Assembly (NCBI RefSeq): GCF_050948215.1
Contig: NC_135149.1
Location: 2,232,001 to 2,296,000 of the forward strand
Length of the DNA stretch: 64,000 nucleotides
Direction: 5' to 3'
Source of the DNA: Halictus rubicundus
Taxonomy: Eukaryota; Arthropoda; Insecta; Hymenoptera; Halictidae
A program made the translations under genes and the position numbers. The notes beneath the pieces were generated by a model, which did no database searches, was not told where the DNA came from, and worked only from the letters and a program-made list of their open reading frames with translations. Positions 49,987 to 62,800 of this stretch are shown piece by piece (the stretch's first letter is position 1; the number at the start of each line of letters is the position of its first letter).

Positions 49987-50783
49987 TTACTCTGTGTACA
50001 ACATTCCCTTCGCAACTTGGTCCGCAGTTGCTTTATCGAGTAACTTTTCCACAATTGCCAGGCCAAAAGCAAATGCGGTTGCCGGGCCTCTGCTAGTAAT
50101 GAGATTCCCTACAAAAAAAAGTATGTATATCGTTGTCAATGTACATTTAAAAAATGATAGTCTCTTCATAGATCTTAGATGTATGGATTATATGTATACC
50201 GTCAGTCACAACTTTAGATTCCAAATATTGATACGCATCTGCTAATTTATCTTTCATAGATGGGTAAGAGGTCAGCTGTTTTCCTTTTGCGATATCGTGT
50301 GCTTTCAATGCAACCGGTGCTGCACAAATTGCTGCGATAACCCTGCCTTCCTTTTCTTGTTCTTTCAGAAGTTTTCCTACTTCTTGTGACTGGCAATACA
50401 TAGAAATAAGTTACCATTTCTCTTTGTTTGATCGTTTCTCTTTTTCATAAATATAAGTTCATTTACCGATGCAAAAGCTTCCGAGCCACCTAGACCGCCA
50501 GGTAGTATAACGACATCGTACTTCTGTTGAGCTGCATCTTTAAGTTTCGCGTCAACGCAAATTTTAACGTCTCGACTGCATTTTATGCATTCATTTTCCG
50601 GTAGACCAGCTATCGTCACGTTGATCTAAAAATGTAATTCGTTATAATGTGTGAATGAAGTGAATTTAAGGTTATAACCCGAAAAGAACGTACTCCGGCT
50701 CGACGTAAGACGTCTGCCGTGATTACTGCTTCCATTTCTTCTGAACCGTCAGCAATCAACAAAATTGCAGTCTTTTTCGCCAT
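49987..50783 (-). CDS. DJ-1beta: DJ-1/PARK7 homologue
   Basis: Redox-sensing DJ-1/PfpI protein of cytosol and mitochondria. Exons: 50694-50783, 50467-50625, 50200-50389, 49987-50108; 186 aa from MAKKTAILL. Seen: Glu18 in GSEEMEAV, ILPGGLGG, the nucleophile Cys105 in AAICAAP, and LITSRGP. The human His126 position is Tyr (SYPSMK), which I recall as usual in insects. The frame stays open upstream to an ATG at 50870, adding 29 residues; whether these are translated depends on whether the 5' UTR is spliced at the GCGCAG close to it. Confidence 0.95.
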
Positions 50784-50870
50784 ATTTACGGTATACTTGG
50801 CTTGGTTTAATCGAGAAAATGAAATTTTAGAAATTGTCTGCGCAAAATATGGAAGTTTGCGGCACAACAT

Positions 50871-52684
50871 ATGTAAATATATATTGATATATATACATAG
50901 GCATGAATAGTAGATGTATATGATGAAGAGGTAAGAGATAATTTACGTATACAGTAAGAGATGCCGGTATACATGCCATTGAAGTTTAATGCGGTCAATT
51001 GCGAACGCAGTTTAAGACGATAATTTTATACATTATTTACGTTTCTGTCCAACGAACCAGTTCAAGATAAAGTAAAACCAGAGAACCGACTCAAGAACAT
51101 TTTTTCTTAAAATCAGAAATAGAGTAAAGAATAAACCAACCAACCAACCAGAGTTAAAACTTAAGCTGCAGTAATTTTTGCACGAAAGTCACCGAACCTT
51201 TAGTGTTTTTCCCTGTTTTTACCTGCGCGTAAATGCATGTATATAAATTGTAAATAAATAAGTAATAGCTATGTATTGTGTGTATATACACGTTTAAGAA
51301 GATGTTACCAACTTTTAAAAAAGTAAGATCAATAAATTAATATTGTACTTTTTCGAAAGTTGAATGTTGAATAATAAAAGGAAAGGTTAAAGCAACGGAA
51401 TCGAAGATGTGCATAATGGTTTGAATTTTCGAAATTTGAATTGCCACCAGAAACCCATCGATGGAAAAGAAACGTGGGAACGCTCGGAATCGGAACGCAC
51501 CCCCACAATAGAAAAACGAAACAAAATGCAGTACAAGATGGCTGCGTTTGGGTGTTGTGGCTACTGATTTGTGCAAGATATAATCCTATGATACTCGATG
51601 GTTAATTTGTAGTGAATCGTTAAGTTTCTGTATCGGTTGTTGATCAGCGTAAACGGGTGGTAGCGTATGTAGCTTATACATGCGGAAGTGAGTCGTGTTG
51701 GGAGGAACAATGCGAGCACATCGTTGAAACATTTATCACGGGTGAGTTTGCCTTGAAATTTTATGGCTTTCCACTTAATTTTAACGATTCTCCGGAATTC
51801 TGCCAAGGCGAAGCGCGATGCGACGAAAAATTCGAATATATTGTCTGAGAGGCAGCGTCGAATGATTCGATAACTTGCTCGCTGTTCGCAATTCCGCACA
51901 CGGACACATTTCATTCGAGTTTTCTGCGTACATGACGAAATTGTGTAAATAGATGTTTTTTTTCTTTCTTGTATCTTCGCATTGTACATCGATGAGTCAA
52001 ACAAAAAAATTTTTTATGACGTCCGTCGCATCTTGGCACGCTTCAATTGCGTTACAGTGGCGATAAAGCGTTTCAATTTAAATATACCTCATTTATACCG
52101 TTTACCGCTTTCACCGTGACTCAAGACCACTTCAAGAAAGTCAAAATATGTATCAGCGAGTGTATTTAAATGGGTTATTACGTCAACATTCGGTTTCTTT
52201 AATGAATTGTAACAGTATGCGAGGTCGGACAAATGTATTTTCTTTCTATTTTTTCTTTTTGGAGGGGGAGGGGAAGAAATTAAAAAATTCTTTCGTTAAT
52301 CCGAATTCGAGGTTCGAATGTCTATAGTATTTTTTATAATTCGAGGAAAAGAGTACTTTACCGTAGGATTTTTCTTGCCTTATACAGTATACAATATATA
52401 GTATATAAGATGCAAAGAATTTAACGTGTTCGTGTTGACACTCTTTTGTGTGTGCGACTGAGTAGTGCTAAAACTAATGTCATAATAACTGACATCATTG
52501 TTGAAAAAGGGGTCATTAAAGAAAGAAGCATGTTAGCAGTACTTCTTTTTCTAAAATTATTACAAATGTACTGATAGAATAACTATACAGTTCAGGGGGT
52601 GGATGATAGGAATTTACTGAAAGTCCAAGATAGAAGCCACTCGAAACACTGGAGAAAGACGGTGGAGCTTCGGAGGAGGGGGAG
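50871..52684. promoter_or_regulatory. Divergent upstream region DJ-1 / Atrophin
   Basis: No gene seen. CAAGATGGCTGCG at about 51534-51546 resembles the YY1-type initiator element found in many housekeeping promoters, so an Atrophin or DJ-1 transcription start may lie near it. Most of the rest is AT-rich. Confidence 0.4.
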
Positions 52685-53830
52685 ATGTCTGCCGGCACCC
52701 AGGGCGAGATTCGGGTTGGCCCTTCGCACCAGGTTTGCCATATACCTTGAAAACCTTTTTGCTACTTAGCTATATTGCACAATGTACCTAACTCAAGGCT
52801 TGTTCTCCTAAGACATATATTTTGAGTGTAATAGATTAAGGCGGAGATACGATCACAGAAGCATTGGGTAACTGTGACTTACCATTGTCGCGTTACCTAA
52901 CATGTTCCATGGTAATTACATTAAACATACATAGTTTTTTCTTTCAAATCTTATCAAAATTGGGAGGATAAAGTAATCGAGCGAGTTATACGTTGTTCCA
53001 AATTGTTGGGTATGTATATGTACCTTCTCGCAGATTCAAACAATTTTGCGTATTTCACATACGCAAAGTTGTTTACCATTATCTAAACATTTGCTGTATT
53101 ATTTTGGTTTCGGTAAATGTCATAACTCTTTGATGAAAATGGCAGTAACGATGTTTCGAATGTAGATATCCCATTAGTTTCAAGGATTATTAAAAATATG
53201 CATGGCGTGAGCTTAGTTACAGGTTTAGAGCAATTGAGATATCGGTGTTTGTTTTCCGCTTAAAGTACACATTCATAGAATATGTTTTCTCATTGTTCGA
53301 TCGAAACCTTGATATCTGCCTGTATTTGTACACGTCTAGAGAGGAGTTTTAAAATTGAATAGCAAAAAGAGAGCAGGTGCCTATTCGTTACGCAGTCTCG
53401 TTGTACGCCGATGGTTCAAATAACAATGATAGTTATTCTTTAAGTCTGCACGATAATGATTTTTATTTATTCGACAGTATGATCGCAGAGCCGAAGTACC
53501 ATGCCTCAGACGATATTACTACTCAAAAGACCCTGAAGATGATGCAAGTTATTATGATGAAATATTTTATTATGACACATAGGGCGATACCATGCGGCAT
53601 AAGATTATTTTCACGTTCATAGTGGTATTCAGTCACGGTGAAATGACAGAAACACCATTGCTACAAATATAGAACTTACTCTGTTTACAGTATAACCCAT
53701 TGGTTACTTGAACCATCTATGAGTATATAATGTATCGTATAAGTATATAATGTTTGCGACTGAAGTACTGGAACTACAATACCAACACGTAGAGAAATAT
53801 GAAGGAATTATCTATCTATCTGTCTATCTG

Positions 53831-53866
<36 letters not shown>

Positions 53867-56567
53867 CCTATTCGTTTATATTACTTTCTACATAAATGTG
53901 TTTCGTTTTCATCGTGTAAATACCATGTTATTTGTTTGTTTGTTTGTTTGTGAATTACCACAACTTTTTCTCCCATTGTTCGAGAATTTTCATCGTTTCC
54001 GTTGATCGATTCACCAAAAAGTATACGTGAATGTGCTTTCGTTTGCTACATTAACTCGATATAGCTTTTATCGTGAACGTGAACATAACTAATGTTATTA
54101 AATGTAAAGCCGATAATAACATGTGTATAATAATCATACATTACTTGAATTCTCGTTTTTCATGCTTATATTTATGATCATTAGTTTGTACACAAACATA
54201 AAGTACTCACGCTACTTCTCGTACCAGTATTGTAACAAAAGGAACAGAATGGAAAAAAAAAGTTATACTGGCTCGTGTAGATTTCTCGAAAAGCAAGCCG
54301 GAGTATAGGTGCGTACAACTAACTCGCTTTGGCATTGGTGCTAACCACGCACAACCCCGAATTTTGGGTACAGGAGTTGGTTTCTTGTCAGGCCCGTTTG
54401 CCTGAGTATCGGCCGGGTATACCTCCTGGAGAGCTGCTTCCTGATCCAGAGTTTTCTAAAGAACGAGAAGAGCTAAGATGGATTCCAGCTATGGCATTAG
54501 ACGGGGATCTTCTGATGTACTTGAGAGCAGCTCGATCTATGGCTGCATTTGCTGGCATGTGTGATGGAGGATCCCCGGATGACGGTTGTGTGGCTGCATC
54601 CCGAGACGACACGACTATCAATGCTCTGGACATCTTGCACGACTCTGGCTATGATCCAGGAAGAGCGTTGCAGGCTCTCGTTAAATGTCCTGTACCTAAA
54701 GGCATCGATAAAAAATGGTCCGAGGAGGAAACTGTAAGTTGAAACGATCGACTGAGAAACCGTTTGCGAGCGTTTCTTCTTTTCTCTGTTCTATCCTATT
54801 TTATTCTGTGCTATGCTATATCATATATTATATACCATATACCATACACTGTCGCTGTCTCATAACGTGTCACCTGGGACGGCACAGAGACATGGGGAGC
54901 AAAGCTCACTGTCACGCTATGCGATACACCTGAAGTAGTAGTGGTAATCTTCTTAGCAAATAGCGAGATGCGTGTGACTGGATTGTATGTGACTGATCAG
55001 GTCTCAATGAGATGTGCCAATGTGCCAATCAGCTGGTCTCTTTGCGAATTCCTTTTGCATTCCTTCCGAGTATCACGGTATGAGACAGCTACGATACCAT
55101 GTTACCATATTCAGTGATAGTGATGATTTTCTAATTAAGGAAATGTTAGAGAAAATATAAGTTTTACGATTAATTGGTGGTCATGTTCTGCCTCGTAGAA
55201 ACGCTTCGTCAAAGGACTCCGTCAATTTGGAAAGAACTTTTCGAGAATCAGAAAGGATCTCTTGCCCCATAAAGACACGGTAGCGATCAACATTTGCATT
55301 TGCATTTGTATTTGCATAGACAAGTAGCTTAGGTGTTCGCCAGGAACACGAGACAAACGAAACTATCTTGACGCGGAACGTTTTTGTATTTTTAGCCGGA
55401 ATTGGTCGAGTTCTATTACTTGTGGAAGAAAACGCCCGGTGCAAACAATAATCGACCTCATCGAAGACGGCGACAAGGCTCGCTCCGAAGGATTCGCAAC
55501 ACTCGCAACTCGAGAGCCGGTACGCCCAAAGAGGAGGTCCCAACGCCGCCAAAGGACACACCACCGGCCAACGTTAGTCAGAAAGAGCCAATTTCAGAGC
55601 CCGAGACCGTGCCGGTTGGAACGCCTGCCAGCAACAATCCCGGCGGGGAGATTAGTTCTGTGACAGAGGACGATAATTCGGAGGAGGACAGCGACTCCAG
55701 AGACACCAACACCAACGGAGCAACGCACTCTTGTCAGCATTGCTTCTCGACTAATTCTAAGGACTATCAGGTAGCCGGCAAGGACAGATTATTGCTTTGT
55801 ACGGAATGCAGAATACATTTGAAGAAAACCGGAGAACTACCGCCAGCCCCTCCATATCTGTTCCGCCCTGTGCCCGCGGAATCACCAGATAGCCCAGGGA
55901 GAATGCGTACAAGAAACAAGGCCAAGGAAACGCCTAGACCCGCAAGACCTCGACGTACAGGTGGAACAGATACTCCTGATCAAGAGAAGCAACAGCAACA
56001 TCATCAGCAGCAACAACAACAACAACAACAGCAAACGCCGGATAAGAACAAGAAAAAGTCGTCCGGCGTTGGTAAACCGGAGACACCGAAGAAAGGTCAG
56101 AAACGGCCTCAAACGGACGAGGTCGACGAGGACAAGGAATCTCAGAAACGGAAACGCGGCGAACGTCCTGAGAGTCCATCCGAGTCGCTGACGACCGATA
56201 GTAACTCTCTCATGGATGAGCCTGAAAGGGAAGGAGAAGGCGATACGAACGAAAACCAACCGACTGCGGTTACAGTACCGACAGAGGAGCCTGTCAGTCC
56301 AGCCGTGACCACGCCGGAAGAACCGTCGGAACCGACGCCGGTGTCCACCCCCGTACCAGCACCTATACAAACCCTGCCGATATCCGTTCCCGTTATTCAC
56401 GCTTTGGAGAAGAAGCCGCTGCTGGAAGATCCGGTGGAAAACAAGGATCATCCGATAGAAGATGCACCGTTAGCTATGAATCAGCCGTTAAAGTTGGAAC
56501 CTCTGCCCATTGAGTCAGCCATGTCTCCTTGCAACGAAGATACCAAGGAACCCGAACAACAACAACA

Positions 56568-56599
<32 letters not shown>

Positions 56600-59500
56600 C
56601 GCAACAACTCAACTTGACCACATCGCAATCATTGAACATGAACGACATGAACCAAAACATGCCACGGAATCTATCGCAAACGATTCAGAGCAGTGGTATT
56701 TGCGCATCGACCGGTCCCCAGGGGATACAGAACGCGCAGATCATGTCTCCGACGCAACAACCACTGCCGCTGAACATGCAGTACGCGTCCAACGTTCCTC
56801 CCGTTCAAAATGTACCGCAAAACTTGTCGCAGAGCATGCAGATGCCGCCAAATATGCCGCAAAATATGTCGAGCGCGCAAAACATGGGACCAACGCAGAA
56901 CCTTCGAGCACACGGCGAAAGTATGTCGAACGGGCAGAATCTGGGTCAGAACATGGGCCAGACCATGTCTCAAAATATGCCGGGACCACCGTTAAACTTG
57001 AACATTTCTCAAAGTATACCGACGAACATGTCTCAGATGCCGCAAATGCCGAGTTCGCCGCAACCTCTAGGTTTAACGGTGATGTCTTCTGAGAGCAGAC
57101 TTTCCGAACGAATTTCCGACGATAGACTCGGCCAGGAACGAATGCGAGACAGCAGGATACCGGATAGGATGCCCGATAGAATGCCCGACAGGATACCAGA
57201 CAGGATACCGGAGAGGATGCCCGACAGGATACCTGAGAGAATTCCGGATCGATCGATTCCGGAGAACAACGAGTCCGAGAGGAACGAGCCGAGCAATCTG
57301 TTCCAGCCGATTCAACCGAGCGGGATGCTGTCGATGGAGAAGCCGTCCTCGATGTACAATTTGGCGGGTACGCCGCCCATGGAGCCGCAAAACTTGAAAA
57401 TCAAACAGGAGATCATCCCTCCTGAGCCGGATCCGTTGCAGAGCTTGAAAGAGGTGAAAGTTCCCGGGTTTCAGTCCGGGTTTCCTGGTCCGAGTTTGGA
57501 GAATATCAAGAAGGATCCGGATAGTTCGAGCAAGCCTCCAACGCCGAGCAAACATTCGATGGCCAGCAATCAAGCTGTCCCGCAAATTCAGTCGGTAGCC
57601 GCGTCTCCGACTCCGACGCTTCCGCCGCCGCCCACGTCGATTCCTCAGCCGGTGATGCATCCCGCGCAACAGCCGAGCCCGCACATGGCCCATCCGTTCC
57701 ATCCTCATCATCCTTTGATGCACCATTCGTTGTTCACACCCATGCACCCGTATCATCCCCACGCGTACCCGGGGTACGCCGCTGTCGGAGGATACCCCTC
57801 GTTCCCACCGTATCCGTACGGACCGGTGCCGCACGCGATACCGCCACCGTCGCCGCAGAGGAGCCAGGAGAGCACCACCATGATGACGGCGCACCATTCG
57901 AGCACTAGCTCGAGCGTGACCACCAGAGAGGAAGGGGAGAATCTGATCGCCACGCATCATCATTCGTCCAGTATGCATCAGGCGACGGCACTGCACCACG
58001 ACAAACTGTTGACCATCTCGTCGCACAGTTCCCACAGTCACTCGTCGTCACACAGTTCGCACAGTTCGCACAATACACAACGGAAGCCGTCGCTGGTCTC
58101 GGCGACGTGTTTGACGTCGAGCAGTTCGGCGCACCATCATCACAGGGCGCCGCAGCCACAACCGCAGCCGCCGGTCGTCCCGGAGCCGAAGATCGAGCCG
58201 GATCTGGTCGAACAGGAGCAAGAGGAGCCACCGAGTCCGCGAGGTCCTTCCCCGGAGCCGAGGATCGAGGACTCGGAGTGTCACAGATCGCAGTCGGCCA
58301 TTTTCTTGCGGCACTGGAACCGGGGCGAGAACAATTCGTGCACGAGGACGGACTTGATGTTCAAGCCGGTGCCGGACTCGAAGCTGGCTAGAAAACGGGA
58401 GGAGAGATCCCGCAAGCAGGCCGAAAGGGAAAGGGAGGAACGGGACAGAGCCGCCGCCCAGCAAGCCAGGAAGATGACCACGCCGGAGAAGCAGCCGGAA
58501 GTCTGCAAACCGCCGAGCAGAGGACCCCTCGAACCGGTGGTCTCGCCGTACGACAGGTACGCGGCTGCGGCAGCCGCTGCGGCCGCCAGGCCTGGCTCCT
58601 ACGCCGACACTCCCGCGCTCAGACAGTTGTCGGAGTACGCGCGACCGCACGCCGCATTCTCCCCGGCCAGGCATCCGGCCCCACCGGACCCGATGCTGCA
58701 CTACATGTACGGAGGACCGGCGACGAGGGAACGCCTCGAATTGGAGCACCTGGAGCGCGAGAAGAGGGAACGCGAGATCCGAGAGCTCCGCGAAAGGGAG
58801 CTGAACGACCGGCTCAAGGAGGAACTGTTGAAAGGAACGCCCAGACCGATGCCGGGACCGGTCGATCCGCACTGGCTCGAGATTCATCGTCGTTACGCCG
58901 CAGCGGGCTTAGCGCCCGGCCCCTCGGGGCCCCCTCAAGCTCTGCACCAGTTCGGCCTCTACGGTGCACCGCCCGGTCCGAGTCAGCTGGAAAGAGAACG
59001 TTTAGAAAGACTAGGTAACTCTTACTGTCCTTCGAACCCGCCTTGCACACACACTCTTCTCCCAGCCCCGCCCTCACCCCCTCAACACCCAACACCCAAC
59101 CCCTTCGAGTACGCATATCTTTCTTCTCGCATCGTGGAATCATCAACTATAATGGCCATGATTTCGAATTCTAAACGATACGATCCAAGCTTAGGTTTTT
59201 GCCACGATACGGACAGAGCGAGGTGATGATGATGTTAGCGATAGCGATAGTGGTCGTTTCCGAGTGTTTGCTGTATTCATCCGAATAACTAAATAACTAT
59301 CGAATAATCGTAATAATCGAGGATAAACGAAATAAACGAAAGATATTCGAGGCACAGCCAGCAATCGGAAACCACCTGTGAAACGCCTGTGAAACGTCCG
59401 AGCGACGAAACCGTGTTGCACAAACGTTGTTGCAACCGAGCGAGAAAATCGTTTGAAAAGGAGAAAGATATAGTTATTGTTGTTGGCTAGCGTTAAGAGG

Positions 59501-61471
59501 ACGATTAGAGAGAACAGTATGTTTGATCGAGGCGCTGTCGGGTTTAGGGATACCGACTGCAGCCGGCGGGGGGCCAGCGGGTGCGGGGGCTGGCCATCCC
59601 GTGGCGGCTCATCACCACGGCCAGCTGGACGAGCGACTGGCTCTAGCTGCTGACCCGATGGTCCGGTTGCAGATGGCTGGCATTTCGCCCGAGTATCATG
59701 CTCACACTCACGCGCATACGCATGCGCATACGCACTTGCACTTACATCCGGGACAGCAGCAGGCCCAGCAACAGGCTCAGCAACAGCAGGAAGCGGCTGC
59801 GGCTGCGGCTGCAGCTGGATTCCCCCTGCCTGGTAGGTCCTACAAATCAGGATATCTGATTCGAGTACGCTCCTACACGAAGATCGTCCCTTTCACCGCG
59901 ATCGCCTATCACAATTTTGCCGTCAGAATCGTCAAAAGTCGAAACCCTATAGCCGAAATTCGTCGAAGTTCGTCGAAGTTCGTCGAAAGCGCGTTTTCCT
60001 CTCGCTCCTCTCGCTCCTCTCGCCAGACATAGTACACACAGTTTGTTCTCTCGCCAACGAGGAACGACGCAACCTTTTCCGTCGCGCGACGATCGGAAGA
60101 ACGTTATTCGTTGCGAACGACACCGTTGTTTCAATTTCGACAGCCTACGTACGCGCTCACGATGGTTCGCTCGCTCGCTCTTACTCTTACTCTTACTATC
60201 TCGTTCCTTACTACAGTCCGTTTCGTTCGAACCGGTAAAGGTCGATCGCGTGTGAGCGTACCGAAACGTGCTTCTCGTTCGATCCACTTTCTAACACGCG
60301 TCTCGGAGCTCGTCTCGAAAGATACAATCCTGACTAGAAGAACAGAGAAAGACGCAATCTAACAAGCGTTTCTTTTGCGGCAGACCTACTGTGTTGTTTT
60401 TTTTTTTGCATTTTTCTCTCTCGCTTTTCTCGCCATGCCATTGTGACTGGGCATCGAGCCTCTTTCGGTGAAGGTACGAGCGACCAAACAGATTCCACGA
60501 ACCGGTTCCAATATCGCTTCGACGTTATCTATCAGTTATCATGTAGAACGATATACTATAATACAATCGTGTAAGGTGCAAGTGCGCGCGAGTGTTGCGA
60601 GAGTCGGTCGTTTGCGTGTACACGCGTGGATGAATGGAATGAAACGATGCGTGCCGCGTGGCGCGTGGTCTACGATTCGCACAATACGAATCCTTTTCCA
60701 AAGAATTTGTACATCGTACTCGCTAGCCTGATCGTTCGTCGAAAAAAACGAAACGATTATCCGAGCACGCGCGCGACCATCATCGTCGTCCCCTATCGTC
60801 GTCGCAGAACATAATTTCTTGGTTCTTTCGGATTTTGCGCGATCATCGTTCGTCCCGTTGACTATACATAGTTTCGCGAATTCCTGGTAATCGCGCACCC
60901 ACCCACACGCATACAAAAATCGAACAATCGAACAGATCCACATACGACACCACGACACACGACGCACCGAAAGGGCCGAAACCATTCTCTCACGCTCTGT
61001 CATGCATGCTAGTTTGTCCATTGATCCGAGAGCTTGATAGCTTCCAAGTACTTGGGATCGTTGGTAGCGGTTCGTTAATGTTTCGTATTTGCACAGCCGC
61101 AGCCGGTGCGAATTACCCTCGGCCAGGATTGATGCCGCGTGATCCAGGATTGGGGCTTCATCCTGCGGAACTTCTCGGAAGACCGTACGCGGACATGGCA
61201 GCTCACCACGAACAATTGCAGCGTCACCTGATGATGGAGCGCGACCGATATCAGCCTCACGCGTCACTGGTCGCCCATCACGAGGAATACCTAAGGTTCG
61301 TCCTTTCAAATCTGTAATAAACTTTCTGATCTAAGTACGTATGCCGTATGCTCGAGACTAGTCTAACGAACCACTGCATCGGACTAACGAACGGTGTTTT
61401 TTAGACAACAACGCGAGCGCGAGCTTAAAGTTCGCGCACTGGAAGAAGCTGCACGTGGATCACGCCCTTAA
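52685..61471 (+). CDS. Gug: Atrophin / Grunge (RERE-type transcriptional co-repressor)
   Basis: Nuclear co-repressor that recruits histone deacetylases. Exons: 52685-52732, 54392-54733, 55199-55279, 55396-59014, 59518-59832, 61097-61295, 61405-61471; 1556 aa. The first exon encodes MSAGTQGEIRVGPSHQ, which matches the start of the ELM2 region of RERE. Then ELM2 (LLMYLRAARSMAAFAGMCDG), SANT (KRFVKGLRQFGKNF to ELVEFYYLWKKTPG), a GATA-type zinc finger (CQHCF...CTECR, about residues 273-298), two polyglutamine tracts (about 55987-56031 and 56554-56598), a DRMPDRIPDR array (57150-57255), a Pro/His-rich region, and the C-terminal Atrophin domain with an Arg/Glu helix (RERLELEHLEREKRER) and PMVRLQMAGISPEYHAH. 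All phases close. No BAH domain exon was found, so upstream exons may exist. Confidence 0.95.
52733..54391 (+). other. Atrophin first intron
   Basis: 1.66 kb intron. It contains a (TATC)n microsatellite at 53809-53866 followed by a short (GTTT)n run. No nested gene seen. Confidence 0.7.
53809..53866. repeat. (TATC)n microsatellite
   Basis: Tetranucleotide TATC/TGTC run of about 58 bases. Confidence 0.95.
59833..61096 (+). other. Atrophin intron before the penultimate exon
   Basis: 1.26 kb intron, GC-richer than average, with open frames on both strands that do not link to the gene or to any known family. Confidence 0.65.
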
Positions 61472-61632
61472 GAGTAATTTTATTTATATTATCCTAACGA
61501 TTATCTTTCGTAACTAGGATCGCGAACAATTCGCGATCGCGATCGACGAGAATTTCACGCGACTCGAGAGTACGAAAGAGAACGCAAAACAGAAAAATCT
61601 ATAAATGGTGGAAGGAATGCGTTAACGGCGAG

Positions 61633-61709
<77 letters not shown>

Positions 61710-62800
61710 TCACTGACCTTATATTTAGGATCAGAAAATATTTTTACGGTTTCTTAGAGCTATATATAGCCATATATATAGCAAACACAAGGTAAAACTG
61801 TAAGGATCGTTGCATTACGTATTAGTGTAAATACGACAAGCGATATGAATTATTGAAAATATAATAATGCTGGCGTTGATTCGGCGCGGTACAGGAACGA
61901 AATTTATACACACGGACAACAGGAACACAAGTGCAGACGCATGCATACATCTAAATGTAACACCTGCTTGACATGTAAATTTGTTTGAAATCTCTAGGTA
62001 TGTATTATATATAATTACATCACCGATCCACAATATCAGTTATTAGCTCAGATATGGATTCGTTCCGTTTGATTTGAATTCTGCGAGTGGTGATAATACC
62101 AAAGTGTTCAGATGAGAAATGGGTCACCGCGGTTCTGATATCTTTTTTTTTTCTATATATATAATTCTATGCTCGTGCAAGAGATTATAGATCGTCCTTT
62201 CCTTTGGTTCTCATTTTCGAATGTCCGATAGATCGACAAACGCGCACGAGTTATGTCCTCGAAGCGTACAATAATTTTATGATTTATAGATTAACTTCCA
62301 AACATATTAGACAGAGACCGACAGAAAAGGAGAGAGGGGGGGGAGGAAGCTGTCCGTTTTTCGTAAGGATGGTGGACGGCTTACCGATCTTCCGTGTTCT
62401 AGTACATATAAATGCATAGTATAAGAATGTAACTAAAGTTTTAATATTATTGTAATTCTTCTGTGTCGAACAATTTGTATATTTTCTATATGTATCCTTT
62501 GAAGATTTTATCCTTAAAGACCACGAGCGTTTGATACTGGTTGGATCGAGCGGCTGATTAGTATTAAAGAGAAAACTTTGTAAGAAAGTGACCAAAGTTT
62601 AGAAAATGAAAAAAAGTTTATAGAAAAACGGTACGCCGAGAACGCATAATCTTCCATGGTCATGCGCTCCGCAGTATTTTACAGACAAACACACGCGAAA
62701 CACGATCCTGTTGGTGCAGGCGCTGGATATCGATGCGTGAACGTTTTTTGACAGAACAATACAACAACAGTTTTATTCTGGCGAGCATTCGAAAGTGTAA
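61472..62800 (+). other. Probable Atrophin 3' UTR
   Basis: Follows the Atrophin stop. It contains a long (GA)n run. No canonical AATAAA with clear context was picked out, so its end is not fixed. Confidence 0.45.
61637..61707. repeat. (GA)n microsatellite
   Basis: Uninterrupted run of about 71 bases, the longest GA run in the window. Confidence 0.98.

Noticed and set aside
55882..58887. Long Arg-rich antisense frames over Atrophin
   Set aside because: They are shadows of the Pro/Gln/Ser-rich coding exon on the other strand.
59015..59226. Continuation of the large Atrophin exon to a stop at 59226
   Set aside because: The GTAACT donor at 59015 joins in phase to the exon at 59518, which carries the conserved Atrophin sequence; the read-through tail has no conserved content.
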